Part shown: in pieces, positions 1 through 5,263 of the stretch
Layout: each line of letters opens with the position of its first letter
Position numbering within the stretch: position 1 is the first letter of the stretch
Origin: UMGS363 sp964402055
GTDB taxonomy: Bacteria; Bacillota; Clostridia; Oscillospirales; Ruminococcaceae
Reading direction: 5' to 3'
Length of the DNA: 12,293 nucleotides
NCBI GenBank assembly: GCA_964402055.1
Contig: CAYOAV010000054.1
Span: 1 to 12,293, forward strand
Position numbers and translations under genes: made by a program
Notes under the pieces: model-generated
What the model was told of the DNA's origin: nothing
Seen by the model: only the letters and a program-made list of their open reading frames with translations
Database searches by the model: none

Positions 1-52
1 TTGAGGGGCGTGTGTCTTTGACGTATGGGTTCAAGTCCCATTTACCGCACCA
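1..52 (+). tRNA. tRNA-Leu(GAG), 3' part only
   Basis: This is the 3' part of a tRNA cut by the window edge. It reads as an anticodon loop TTGAGGG at 1-7 (anticodon GAG at 3-5 after the invariant U33), the 3' half of the anticodon stem at 8-12, and a long type II variable arm with a GTC-TTT-GAC stem at 14-22. Then come the T arm ATGGG-TTCAAGT-CCCAT at 25-41, the acceptor 3' strand at 42-48, discriminator A at 49 and an encoded CCA at 50-52. The long variable arm and the GAG anticodon fit tRNA-Leu reading CUC/CUU. The D arm and 5' acceptor strand lie outside the window, so the acceptor pairing cannot be checked. Confidence 0.9.
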
Positions 53-93
53 AAAAAGCTTACAAATCATTCGGTTTGTAAGCTTTTTGTTTT
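53..93 (+). terminator. Rho-independent terminator of the tRNA-Leu
   Basis: A perfect 14-bp stem pairs 53-66 (AAAAAGCTTACAAA) with 75-88 (TTTGTAAGCTTTTT) around an 8-nt loop, and the run of T continues to about 93. It starts directly after the tRNA CCA, as expected for a terminator ending a tRNA transcript. The A-rich left arm gives a T run on the other strand too, so it could also stop leftward transcription. Confidence 0.9.
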
Positions 94-143
94 ATCTATT
101 GCAATGTATAAACAAGATGTCCTCATCTCTGAACAGTATGTAC

Positions 144-200
144 TCAATGACTGCCCCTCGGGCCGTCATTGACTTAAAATCCTGTAAAACAAGATTTTAA
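144..200. repeat. Two adjacent inverted repeats in the tRNA/MATE intergenic region
   Basis: The first dyad pairs TCAATGAC (144-151) with GTCATTGA (165-172). After one mismatch, four more G-C pairs form around a CTC loop. The second pairs TTAAAATC (174-181) exactly with GATTTTAA (193-200) around an 11-nt loop. They lie two bases apart. Neither is followed by a clear T run, so they are not obvious terminators for the leftward MATE gene. Such paired dyads could be remnants of a small palindromic element, but no partner copy is available in the window. This entry and the next describe most of the gene-free stretch at 97-285. Confidence 0.6.
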
Positions 201-203
201 GCG

Positions 204-289
204 ACACAAATCAAGAAAAATTTCAAGCTGGAATATACACAAATCACGATTTTTATATAGCCCAAAACTACACAAATCAAGATTTTTAG
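204..289. repeat. Three copies of an ACACAAATCAAGATTTTT-like motif at a 33-bp period
   Basis: The motif begins at 204, 237 and 270, exactly 33 bp apart each time. The conserved part is ACACAAATCAnGA followed by an A/T run. Copy 1 continues with A's where copies 2 and 3 continue with T's, and the rest of each 33-bp unit is diverged. The third copy runs into the stop codon of the MATE gene (286-288). A three-turn helical spacing could suit a protein that binds one face of DNA, or these may be subterminal repeats of a decayed transposon. The function is unknown. Confidence 0.6.
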
Positions 290-1692
290 CAATACAATTC
301 TTTTTCAAAATGCAATGTTTTAAACAGCCTGAGAATAAGCACAACGCCCACCAACAGTGCTACCGCCGCCATAGCAGGCGTTGCCCAAAGAATATACTCC
401 AAACCGAAAATCCTGCGAATCACAAAGAACAAAACAATATCAAGCGAACCTTTATGCAGAAGTGACAGCAAAAACGGTTTTGTACCTTCTCCGACCGCCT
501 GAAATACAGCTATGATAACAAATAAAAGCGGATAGATCGCAACGGCTATACAAAGGACACGCAGGAATTTCGCTCCATAAAAAATAGTGTCTGCATCACG
601 GATAAAAAATTCAATAAGATAGGGTGCAAAAATATAGGAGCAAAGACTGCAAATCAAGGAAAATACCACCGTCAGCATAGCAGAAAAGCCTACAACTGCC
701 TTCATTCTCTGAATACGTCCCGAAGAATAGCAATATGCAACAATAGGGAGCATTCCCTGCGTAATGCCCTGATTAATGGCATATGCAAGGGAATCAATTT
801 TACGGACAACGCCAATTCCTGCAACAGCCGCACTTGAACCCATATCGGCTATCATACCATTGAGGAAGAAATTGGAGATTTGTCCTGCTGCAAGCAGGAA
901 AAAGCTTGGTATCCCTGATTTTATAATATCCCAGGCGGTAACACCAACACTCCGATTGTTTTCCAGCGTAAAACGGAAAACGGACACTTCCTTATGGCGA
1001 ATCAGATAGGCAATAAAATAAAGCATAGAAACAGCATTAGACAATGCCGTAGCAATAGCCGCACCGACTACCTCCTGACCGCTCGGCAACAGCACAAACA
1101 TAAAAAGAGGGTCTAACACCATATTCAGGATAGCACCCAGAGTAATTCCGTAGCTTGCAACCCTGGACTGTCCTGTGCTTCGGATAAGATGTGCAAAAAC
1201 AGCTGATAAAATCGTAGGTATTCCGCCTATGACTATGGTGATCATTGTGTACTTTACGGCGAGGTCTATGCTGTCCGAATCACCGCCAATGACAAGCAGA
1301 AACGGTCTTGCAATCAACCCCAGCAACAGACAATATAATGCGGCTGTAATCAATGCACCACGGATAGAAAGCACAAACGCACGTCTTGCCCGATGATGAT
1401 GTCCCTCGCCAATCGCTCTTGTGATAACGCTTGAGCCGCCGATACCAAAAAGGTTTGCAATAGCGGTCATAATGTTATATACAGGCAGGCAGAGCGAAAT
1501 AGCCGCAACCGCCGCTGCATTATTCGTTAAACCAACATACCATGTATCTGCAAGATTATAAATTACAGTAATTATTTGGCTGATAATAGTCGGGATTATC
1601 ATAGACGCAACCGCCCTTGGAATAGGTGTATCTGCATAAAGCCTTTTTTCTCTGAGAGCTAACTCCGATTCCTCTTTCAGCTCATTTTCCAT
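286..1692 (-). CDS. MATE family efflux transporter
   Basis: This 468-residue polytopic membrane protein is of normal length for the MATE (multidrug and toxic compound extrusion) family. Family members export cationic drugs or metabolites from the cytoplasm in exchange for Na+ or H+. The N-terminal stretch TPIPRAVASMIIPTIISQ followed by IYNLADTWYVG matches the first helix and loop of MepA-like MATE proteins. The GIGGSSVITRAIGEG segment around residues 84-98 is the usual small-residue helix followed by a conserved loop. About twelve hydrophobic segments are visible. The start at 1692 is preceded by AAAGG about 10 nt upstream. The gene is monocistronic and divergent from hflX, with a dyad in its likely promoter. 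The substrate cannot be read from the sequence, so no gene symbol is given. Confidence 0.93.
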   Translation of the reverse strand: MENELKEESELALREKRLYADTPIPRAVASMIIPTIISQIITVIYNLADTWYVGLTNNAAAVAAISLCLPVYNIMTAIANLFGIGGSSVITRAIGEGHHHRARRAFVLSIRGALITAALYCLLLGLIARPFLLVIGGDSDSIDLAVKYTMITIVIGGIPTILSAVFAHLIRSTGQSRVASYGITLGAILNMVLDPLFMFVLLPSGQEVVGAAIATALSNAVSMLYFIAYLIRHKEVSVFRFTLENNRSVGVTAWDIIKSGIPSFFLLAAGQISNFFLNGMIADMGSSAAVAGIGVVRKIDSLAYAINQGITQGMLPIVAYCYSSGRIQRMKAVVGFSAMLTVVFSLICSLCSYIFAPYLIEFFIRDADTIFYGAKFLRVLCIAVAIYPLLFVIIAVFQAVGEGTKPFLLSLLHKGSLDIVLFFVIRRIFGLEYILWATPAMAAVALLVGVVLILRLFKTLHFEKELYC

Positions 1693-1765
1693 ATTCGTCC
1701 GACCTTTCGATTTTTAATAGCACAATTTCAATAAGTGGCTTGTGCCGTCATTAAGTACGCATTAA

Positions 1766-1798
1766 ATTATAGTTTGATTTTTTATTGCATTAAATCAA
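1766..1798 (-). promoter_or_regulatory. Possible promoter and operator dyad for the MATE gene
   Basis: On the minus strand a consensus TATAAT -10 box lies at 1771-1766, about 75 bp upstream of the MATE start. The -35 position (1794-1789, TTTAAT) is weak. A perfect 7-bp inverted repeat, TTGATTT (1774-1780) and AAATCAA (1792-1798) with an 11-bp spacer, spans the area between -10 and -35. It is placed where a repressor would block the promoter. AT-rich dyads arise easily by chance, so this is tentative. Apart from this element and the hflX promoter, nothing else stands out in the spacer at 1693-1928. Confidence 0.35.
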
Positions 1799-1863
1799 TT
1801 TATGTAACTTTTCTGTGAAGTCCATCGTTGAAAAACACCAATGCCAATCAGCGTATTTCTCCC

Positions 1864-1893
1864 TTGACTTTTTGTATCTCCATATTGTATAAT
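1864..1893 (+). promoter_or_regulatory. Sigma-A type promoter of hflX
   Basis: The -35 box TTGACT (1864-1869) and the consensus -10 box TATAAT (1888-1893) are separated by 18 bp. Transcription would start near 1900, giving a short leader of about 30 nt. That leader carries a strong ribosome binding site, AAGGAAGTGA at about 1913-1922, seven bases before the ATG at 1929. Confidence 0.8.
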
Positions 1894-1928
1894 AATTCTA
1901 TCGCAGATGAAAAAGGAAGTGAGCTTTT

Positions 1929-3008
1929 ATGGAATATACTGAAAATATAATAAAACAGCCTCGTGCAGTGCTTGTAAGTGCGGATACAGGCGAATTTGAT
2001 GCAGAATTATCAATGAAAGAGCTTGAAGAGCTTGCAAAAACCGCAGGCGTTGAGGTTGCCGCAACGGTAACGCAGAAGCGTCCTACCTATGATAACGCTA
2101 CCTGCATAGGTTCGGGACGTCTTGAAGAGCTTGCCGAAGAGATAGAAAGCCTTGAAGCAGATATTGTAATCTTCGACCACGAGCTGACCGCAAATCAGAC
2201 GAAGAATATCGAAAAAATACTTGATATACGAGTTATCGACAGAACAACGCTCATACTTGATATTTTCGCCCAGCGTGCATTGACCGCCGAGGGCAGACTT
2301 CAGGTAGAGCTTGCCCAGAATAAATACCGCCTTGCTCATCTTGCAGGAAAGGGAATTGAAATGTCAAGGCTCGGCGGTGGTATCGGCACAAGAGGTCCGG
2401 GTGAATCAAAGCTTGAAACGGATAAACGTCATATCCGCCGCAGAATAGAAATACTTTCCGCAGAGCTTAAAGAGCTTGAACGCAGACGTGAACAGCATCG
2501 TGCAAGACGAAAAAAGGATAACGTCCTTGTCGGTGCGATAGTCGGCTATACAAATGTCGGAAAATCCACTCTTATGAATGCTCTTACCAAGGCAGGCGTG
2601 CTTGCAGAGGATAAGCTTTTTGCAACTCTTGATACTACCTCCCGTGCATTGGAGCTTCCTGACGGAAGAACGCTTATGCTTGTCGATACGGTAGGACTTG
2701 TCCGCAGACTTCCGCATAACCTTGTCGAAGCTTTCAAAAGCACTCTTGAAGAAGCCGCAAACGCTGATATAATCATCAATCTTATTGATATNNNNNNNNN
2801 NNNNNNNNNNNNNNNNNNNNNNNNNNNNNNNNNNNNNNNNNNNNNNNNNNNNNNNNNNNNNNNNNNNNNNNNNNNNNNNNNNNNNNNNNNNAATACTATC
2901 CGACTGGAGGGGAAGATTTTTTCCGAGGAATATACTCCCGAGGGCACTCTTATAGACGCACTTGTTGATAAAAAGGTCTATTACCTCGCTGAACCGTTCA
3001 GAATATGA
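1929..3008 (+). CDS. hflX: GTPase HflX (interrupted by an assembly gap)
   Basis: HflX is a ribosome-associated GTPase that binds the 50S subunit and splits or rescues stalled ribosomes under stress. The N-terminal domain carries the GSGR region near residue 61. The family signature GGGIGTRGPGESKLETDKR lies at about 149-167 and is followed by an Arg/Glu-rich coiled coil. The G domain shows the P-loop GYTNVGKST (206-214), switch I FATLDTTSR (231-239) and DTVG (253-256). The segment holding the NKxD and G5 motifs falls in the 100-N gap. The C-terminal piece after the gap (IRLEGKIFSEEYTPEG...) fits the HflX C-terminal region. HflX proteins usually have about 410-430 residues, but only 359 codons are counted here including the gap. 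The true gap is therefore probably longer than 100 bases, and the continuous frame across it is fortuitous. The stop overlaps the convergent bofA-like gene by 11 bp. Confidence 0.93.
   Translation: MEYTENIIKQPRAVLVSADTGEFDAELSMKELEELAKTAGVEVAATVTQKRPTYDNATCIGSGRLEELAEEIESLEADIVIFDHELTANQTKNIEKILDIRVIDRTTLILDIFAQRALTAEGRLQVELAQNKYRLAHLAGKGIEMSRLGGGIGTRGPGESKLETDKRHIRRRIEILSAELKELERRREQHRARRKKDNVLVGAIVGYTNVGKSTLMNALTKAGVLAEDKLFATLDTTSRALELPDGRTLMLVDTVGLVRRLPHNLVEAFKSTLEEAANADIIINLIDXXXXXXXXXXXXXXXXXXXXXXXXXXXXXXXXXXNTIRLEGKIFSEEYTPEGTLIDALVDKKVYYLAEPFRI
2792..2891. other. Assembly gap of 100 N
   Basis: There are exactly 100 undetermined bases inside hflX, the conventional placeholder for a scaffold join of unknown length. 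The flanks are clearly the G domain and C-terminal region of the same protein, so the join itself is probably right. Confidence 0.98.
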
Positions 3009-3261
3009 ACCGAATAAGCAGCGCAAGTATCATCACTCCAGGGATCCCAAGTATAAGCGAAACAAAGGCTGTAAAATAATTCAACGGAACAGAAAATCCG
3101 ACATAATCCCCGAAAAAATGAAGCAGAAGCAGAAAAACTGCCCCCGAACCCATACCAAAAGCCGCAGAGCGTACAGGCTTTTCCCCACGAAGATAATATA
3201 TGAGCATAATAACAGCGGCTATTGCCTGTACTGCATAAAAAATCAGCTCTCCTGCATTCAT
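2998..3261 (-). CDS. BofA-like small integral membrane protein
   Basis: This 87-residue, almost entirely hydrophobic protein has about three membrane segments, at residues 6-24, 36-56 and 62-87. The C-terminal pattern PLNYFTAFVSLILGIPGVM (N61, GIPG 72-75) is the hallmark of the BofA family. In Bacillus subtilis, BofA sits in the forespore outer membrane and inhibits the SpoIVFB protease that activates pro-sigma-K. The gene directly before it encodes a YaaL/DUF2508 protein, and yaaL-bofA is the B. subtilis gene order, which supports the call. Its start codon overlaps the preceding stop as ATGA (3261-3258), indicating translational coupling. It is the last gene of a five-gene operon. Whether this organism sporulates is not shown here, and the protein may have another membrane role. 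Confidence 0.8.
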   Translation of the reverse strand: MNAGELIFYAVQAIAAVIMLIYYLRGEKPVRSAAFGMGSGAVFLLLLHFFGDYVGFSVPLNYFTAFVSLILGIPGVMILALLIRFIF

Positions 3262-3557
3262 TTTAAAACAGTCCTCCCCGAAATACCGTTTTCACGAGCC
3301 TGTCTTATGAGATAAGCATAACGAGCCGTCAGAGCCAGCTCCTCATATATTACAGCGTCTATCAGGTCATTGTCGGTAACAAGGTTGAAGCTCCGTCTGC
3401 ACCTTGAAAGCTCGGTTAAAACATCATCAATATCCCCCAGAAGCTCCTGCTCACTGATTTTTGTATCAGCTTGCGGTACATTTAGCTTTTCGGGGATATT
3501 TTTGTTGTATTTCGTCAAAAAGCCTAAAATATCCTTTAATTTTTTTGTTGTATTCAT
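3258..3557 (-). CDS. YaaL-like protein (DUF2508 family)
   Basis: This is a 99-residue soluble, mostly helical protein. The central and C-terminal part (about 48-91) has the DUF2508 pattern: a Cys/Arg-rich helix, then FNLVTDNDLIDAVIYEELALTARYAYLIRQAR, that is, F-x-x-V-(T)D-x-x-LID followed by a Tyr-rich helix with RYxYLxRxAR. B. subtilis YaaL is shorter (about 74 residues) and has no established molecular function, but it is encoded next to bofA as here. The ribosome binding site AGAGGA (3569-3564) overlaps the stop codon of the upstream gene and lies six bases from the ATG. The family call rests on motif pattern and gene order. The function is unknown. Confidence 0.7.
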   Translation of the reverse strand: MNTTKKLKDILGFLTKYNKNIPEKLNVPQADTKISEQELLGDIDDVLTELSRCRRSFNLVTDNDLIDAVIYEELALTARYAYLIRQARENGISGRTVLK

Positions 3558-3567
3558 ATTTTATCCT

Positions 3568-3963
3568 CTAAACAAGTATGTAAAGCAACGCAAGAATAAG
3601 CCTTATATCCGCATTTTCACGCATAAGTACAGCGGCAAGTATGATTATAAGCAGATTATCCGCATTAAAGCCGCCCGACTGATTTTTTTGAGGTTCATCG
3701 GGCGGAACACGGTCCGGCGGAGCTTCGGGAATATTCTGCCGCTGTATGCTTTGCGGATTCTGTGGACGCTGTATATTTTCAAAGCGTGGCTGAACAGGCG
3801 GCGGTGGAGCTTGAACATTTTTTGCCATATTCTGCATATTCCGTCCAGACTGCATATTTCTTTGCTGAATATAACGGTTTCCCTGTTCAAGATAGCCCTG
3901 CATAAGCCTGTTCATCTCCCCTACTCTTTTTTGTGCTGTTGAAATTCCCTGATCATTCTGCAT
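3568..3963 (-). CDS. Hypothetical protein with Gln/Pro-rich linker and hydrophobic C-terminus
   Basis: This 131-residue protein has three visible parts. Residues 1-50 are polar, rich in Gln, Met and Asn, and probably helical (GEMNRLMQGYLEQGNRYIQQ). Residues 51-98 are a disordered linker rich in Pro and Gln with PPPP at 53-56. Residues 101-131 hold two hydrophobic stretches (NLLIIILAAVLM and LILALLYILV) split by RENADIR, which look like a hairpin or short membrane anchor ending at the C-terminus. There is no signal peptide and no recognised domain. The start has GGAGAG (3977-3972) eight bases upstream. It lies 15 bp after the 111-residue gene and 10 bp before the yaaL-like gene. A tail-anchored or membrane-associated scaffold is one reading of the layout, but this is inference only. 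Confidence 0.8.
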   Translation of the reverse strand: MQNDQGISTAQKRVGEMNRLMQGYLEQGNRYIQQRNMQSGRNMQNMAKNVQAPPPPVQPRFENIQRPQNPQSIQRQNIPEAPPDRVPPDEPQKNQSGGFNADNLLIIILAAVLMRENADIRLILALLYILV

Positions 3964-3978
3964 AAAGCTTACTCTCCG

Positions 3979-4314
3979 TTAAAAAAGATTTCCGATAGCT
4001 CCGTTCTCTTTAAGCTCGGTGTAAACGTTAAAAAGTCTTAGCAATTTAACAGCTTTATCCACCTTGGGACGCTTTTCCTCGGATAAAAGAGGACGGAGAG
4101 CAAGAAGAAGCTCGCAGTTTTCATCATTCTGCGACAATCCCGACATAAGCTTCATAATTGCCGCAGGATCAATGTCAGGAGGTGAATTATCGCTGTCCGA
4201 TTGCTCATTGCTTGTATCAGAGCCGCCAAACATTGCCGCAAGCTCCTGAATCTGCCGCATACTTTCCTCATCGGAAAGCAATGAGCGTATCTTTTCAGAC
4301 ATATCGTCCAACAT
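3979..4314 (-). CDS. Hypothetical protein, 111 residues
   Basis: This is a small acidic, soluble protein with two helical ends joined by a Ser/Asp-rich linker. The N-terminal helix (1-30) contains LLSDEESMRQIQELAAMFG. Residues 31-48 are low-complexity Ser/Asp/Asn/Pro. The C-terminal part (50-111) contains PAAIMKLMSGL and then LLLALRPLLSEEKRPKVDKA followed by a helix ending NGAIGNLF. Similar small proteins with a conserved LLxALRPxLxEEKRPKVDxAxKLL segment occur in Clostridia, to my recollection, without an assigned function. The start is supported by an essentially perfect ribosome binding site, GGAGGTGA (4325-4318), three bases before ATG. It is the second gene of the operon leading to bofA. 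The lone Cys (67) is probably not functional. Confidence 0.8.
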   Translation of the reverse strand: MLDDMSEKIRSLLSDEESMRQIQELAAMFGGSDTSNEQSDSDNSPPDIDPAAIMKLMSGLSQNDENCELLLALRPLLSEEKRPKVDKAVKLLRLFNVYTELKENGAIGNLF

Positions 4315-4334
4315 CAGTCACCTCCTGCATATTT

Positions 4335-4580
4335 TTATTTTCCACCAGTAAGCTTATTATAAAGAGCCTTAGCCTGCGGACTGCTCATAAATTGTTCAAG
4401 TGCTGTCGGATTATTGACTATCCTGTTGAACATTGCTTCATCGGCAGGCTTCATATTCTTCATTGCCGAATCAAATTTCCCTGCTTCAAGCTCATTTTTA
4501 AGCTGTTCCTTGGGTACTCCGAGCTTTTTGCTCACGACTTCAAGCAGCTCATTCATATTCTGTTTGTTAAAATCTGTCAT
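4335..4580 (-). CDS. Hypothetical protein, 81 residues
   Basis: This small soluble helical protein is the first gene of the five-gene leftward operon. It has no Cys and no membrane segment. Residues 7-32 form a likely amphipathic helix pair (NELLEVVSKKLGVPKEQLKN). Residues 40-75 contain MKPADEAMFNRIVNNPTALEQFMSSPQAKALYNKL, a pattern like a short helical repeat with an NPxALxxFMSSPQA turn, and the protein ends TGGK. No known domain is recognised. GGAGG (4590-4586) lies five bases before the ATG. It is separated by 20 bp from the 111-residue gene, whose sequence also has a DEExM...IQELA-type helix, so the two may partner. That is inference. Confidence 0.75.
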   Translation of the reverse strand: MTDFNKQNMNELLEVVSKKLGVPKEQLKNELEAGKFDSAMKNMKPADEAMFNRIVNNPTALEQFMSSPQAKALYNKLTGGK

Positions 4581-4640
4581 AATTTCCTCCCGTATTGCAT
4601 AATAAGTTCACGAATTGCTCTTTATTTTCTTTATAGTTTA

Positions 4641-4649
4641 TGTTATAAT
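4641..4649 (+). promoter_or_regulatory. Extended -10 promoter of the hydrolase operon
   Basis: TGTTATAAT matches the extended -10 consensus TGnTATAAT exactly (TG at 4641-4642, TATAAT at 4644-4649). No good -35 box sits 16-18 bp upstream, which is usual for extended -10 promoters. Transcription would begin near 4656-4658, leaving a leader of about 110 nt before the GTG at 4767. That leader contains the competing hairpins described next. The promoter for the divergent five-gene operon must lie in the same 186-bp spacer. A weak candidate on the minus strand is TCGTCA (4658-4653) with TATAAA (4635-4630), spaced 17 bp. Confidence 0.55.
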
Positions 4650-4656
4650 TTATGAC

Positions 4657-4740
4657 GATAGAATTGCAGCGGAGCTTTTTCGCTTAGAAATCCGCTGATT
4701 AAAGCGACAGAAACATATCGCTCAGCGGTTTTCTTATTAT
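4657..4740 (+). ncRNA. Candidate cis-regulatory leader RNA with mutually exclusive folds
   Basis: Six short segments in this leader can pair in two incompatible ways. Fold 1 pairs CAGCGGA (4667-4673) with TCCGCTG (4691-4697). The loop segment TCGCTT (4680-4685) can at the same time pair with AAGCGA (4702-4707), which together make an H-type pseudoknot. Fold 2 pairs the same CCGCTGA (4692-4698) with TCAGCGG (4722-4728) and AGCGA with TCGCT (4718-4722), making a terminator. Such a switch is the usual design of riboswitches and attenuators acting by premature termination. I do not recognise a known Rfam class in it. The pairings are direct observations. That they regulate the downstream metallophosphoesterase operon is inference. 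Confidence 0.45.
4692..4740 (+). terminator. Intrinsic terminator (attenuator) in the leader of the hydrolase operon
   Basis: A seven-bp GC-rich stem, CCGCTGA (4692-4698) with TCAGCGG (4722-4728), is extended by GCGA (4704-4707) with TCGC (4718-4721) after a small bulge. It is followed at once by TTTTCTTATTAT. It points rightward and lies between the extended -10 promoter and the first gene, so it would end most transcripts before the operon unless an alternative fold forms. It is also possible that it ends a short free-standing RNA and that the operon is transcribed from a second promoter nearer the gene. Confidence 0.6.
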
Positions 4741-4766
4741 AATATTATGCAGGGGGGAGAAAAATT

Positions 4767-5249
4767 GTGAGAATAGTTGTAATGTCTGATTCGCACGGCA
4801 AAACAGGAGCTGTTAGCGATATCGTTGATAATAACCTTGGCAGAACGGATATGTTCATTCACCTCGGTGACGGAGAAAATGAGAGCGACCTTATTATTGC
4901 GGAATATCCACACCTCGATTTCCGCAGAGTTGCAGGGAACTGCGATTATTGCAGCAGACTTCCGCTTTCCATGATAATAGACGCAGGAAATGCAAGAATT
5001 TTCGCCTGTCACGGTCATACCTATGCCGTAAAGGGCGGGCTTGAAAAAATTACAGCGGCGGCGAAAGCTAACGACTGTAATATAATACTGTTCGGTCATA
5101 CGCATGAACGCTTTATCCATTATGAGGACGGCATTTATTATATGAACCCCGGCAGCTGTGCCTTGCCCCGTGACGGGAAACGTCCCTCATACGGCTTTAT
5201 AGATGTAACCGATAAGGGAATCTTCACTTCAATTGTAGACCTTACTTAA
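4767..5249 (+). CDS. Metallophosphoesterase, YfcE/MJ0936 family
   Basis: This 160-residue cytosolic phosphodiesterase of the calcineurin-like superfamily acts on small phosphodiesters with two metal ions (Mn2+ or similar). Family motifs appear in order: DSH (D8, H10), GDGE (D35), GNCD (N58), HGH (H82, H84) and GHTH (H111, H113). All metal ligands are present, and the length fits the single-domain YfcE family. The start is GTG at 4767, preceded by a strong AGGGGGGAG (4751-4759), since the protein begins MRIVVMSDSHG as its relatives do. It is the first gene of a four-gene operon and lies 14 bp before the next gene. The natural substrate of these enzymes is generally unknown. Confidence 0.92.
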   Translation: MRIVVMSDSHGKTGAVSDIVDNNLGRTDMFIHLGDGENESDLIIAEYPHLDFRRVAGNCDYCSRLPLSMIIDAGNARIFACHGHTYAVKGGLEKITAAAKANDCNIILFGHTHERFIHYEDGIYYMNPGSCALPRDGKRPSYGFIDVTDKGIFTSIVDLT

Positions 5250-5263
5250 AATGGAGTTGTAAT

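Noticed and set aside
92..169. A 25-codon minus-strand ORF (ATG at 169) ending near the tRNA terminator, with a protein-like composition (GAVIEYILFRDEDILF).
   Set aside because: It overlaps the tRNA terminator and a dyad and has no clear ribosome binding site. A plus-strand ORF over the same bases is equally open. It may be a fragment of an old element, but there is too little to call a gene.
12..200. A 62-codon plus-strand ORF over the tRNA-Leu end.
   Set aside because: It starts inside the tRNA and runs through the terminator hairpin and the dyads, so it is not a gene.
1..285. The tRNA 3' end as an attachment site for an integrated island.
   Set aside because: There is no integrase, no direct repeat of the tRNA end elsewhere in the window, and the neighbouring genes are ordinary core genes.
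204..302. A three-unit repeat considered as a CRISPR array.
   Set aside because: The repeats are short, imperfect and only three, with spacers of about 15 bp and no cas genes.
2406..3026. Long open frames on the minus strand opposite hflX.
   Set aside because: They are shadow frames of a well-recognised gene, run through the N gap, and have no domain or ribosome binding site.
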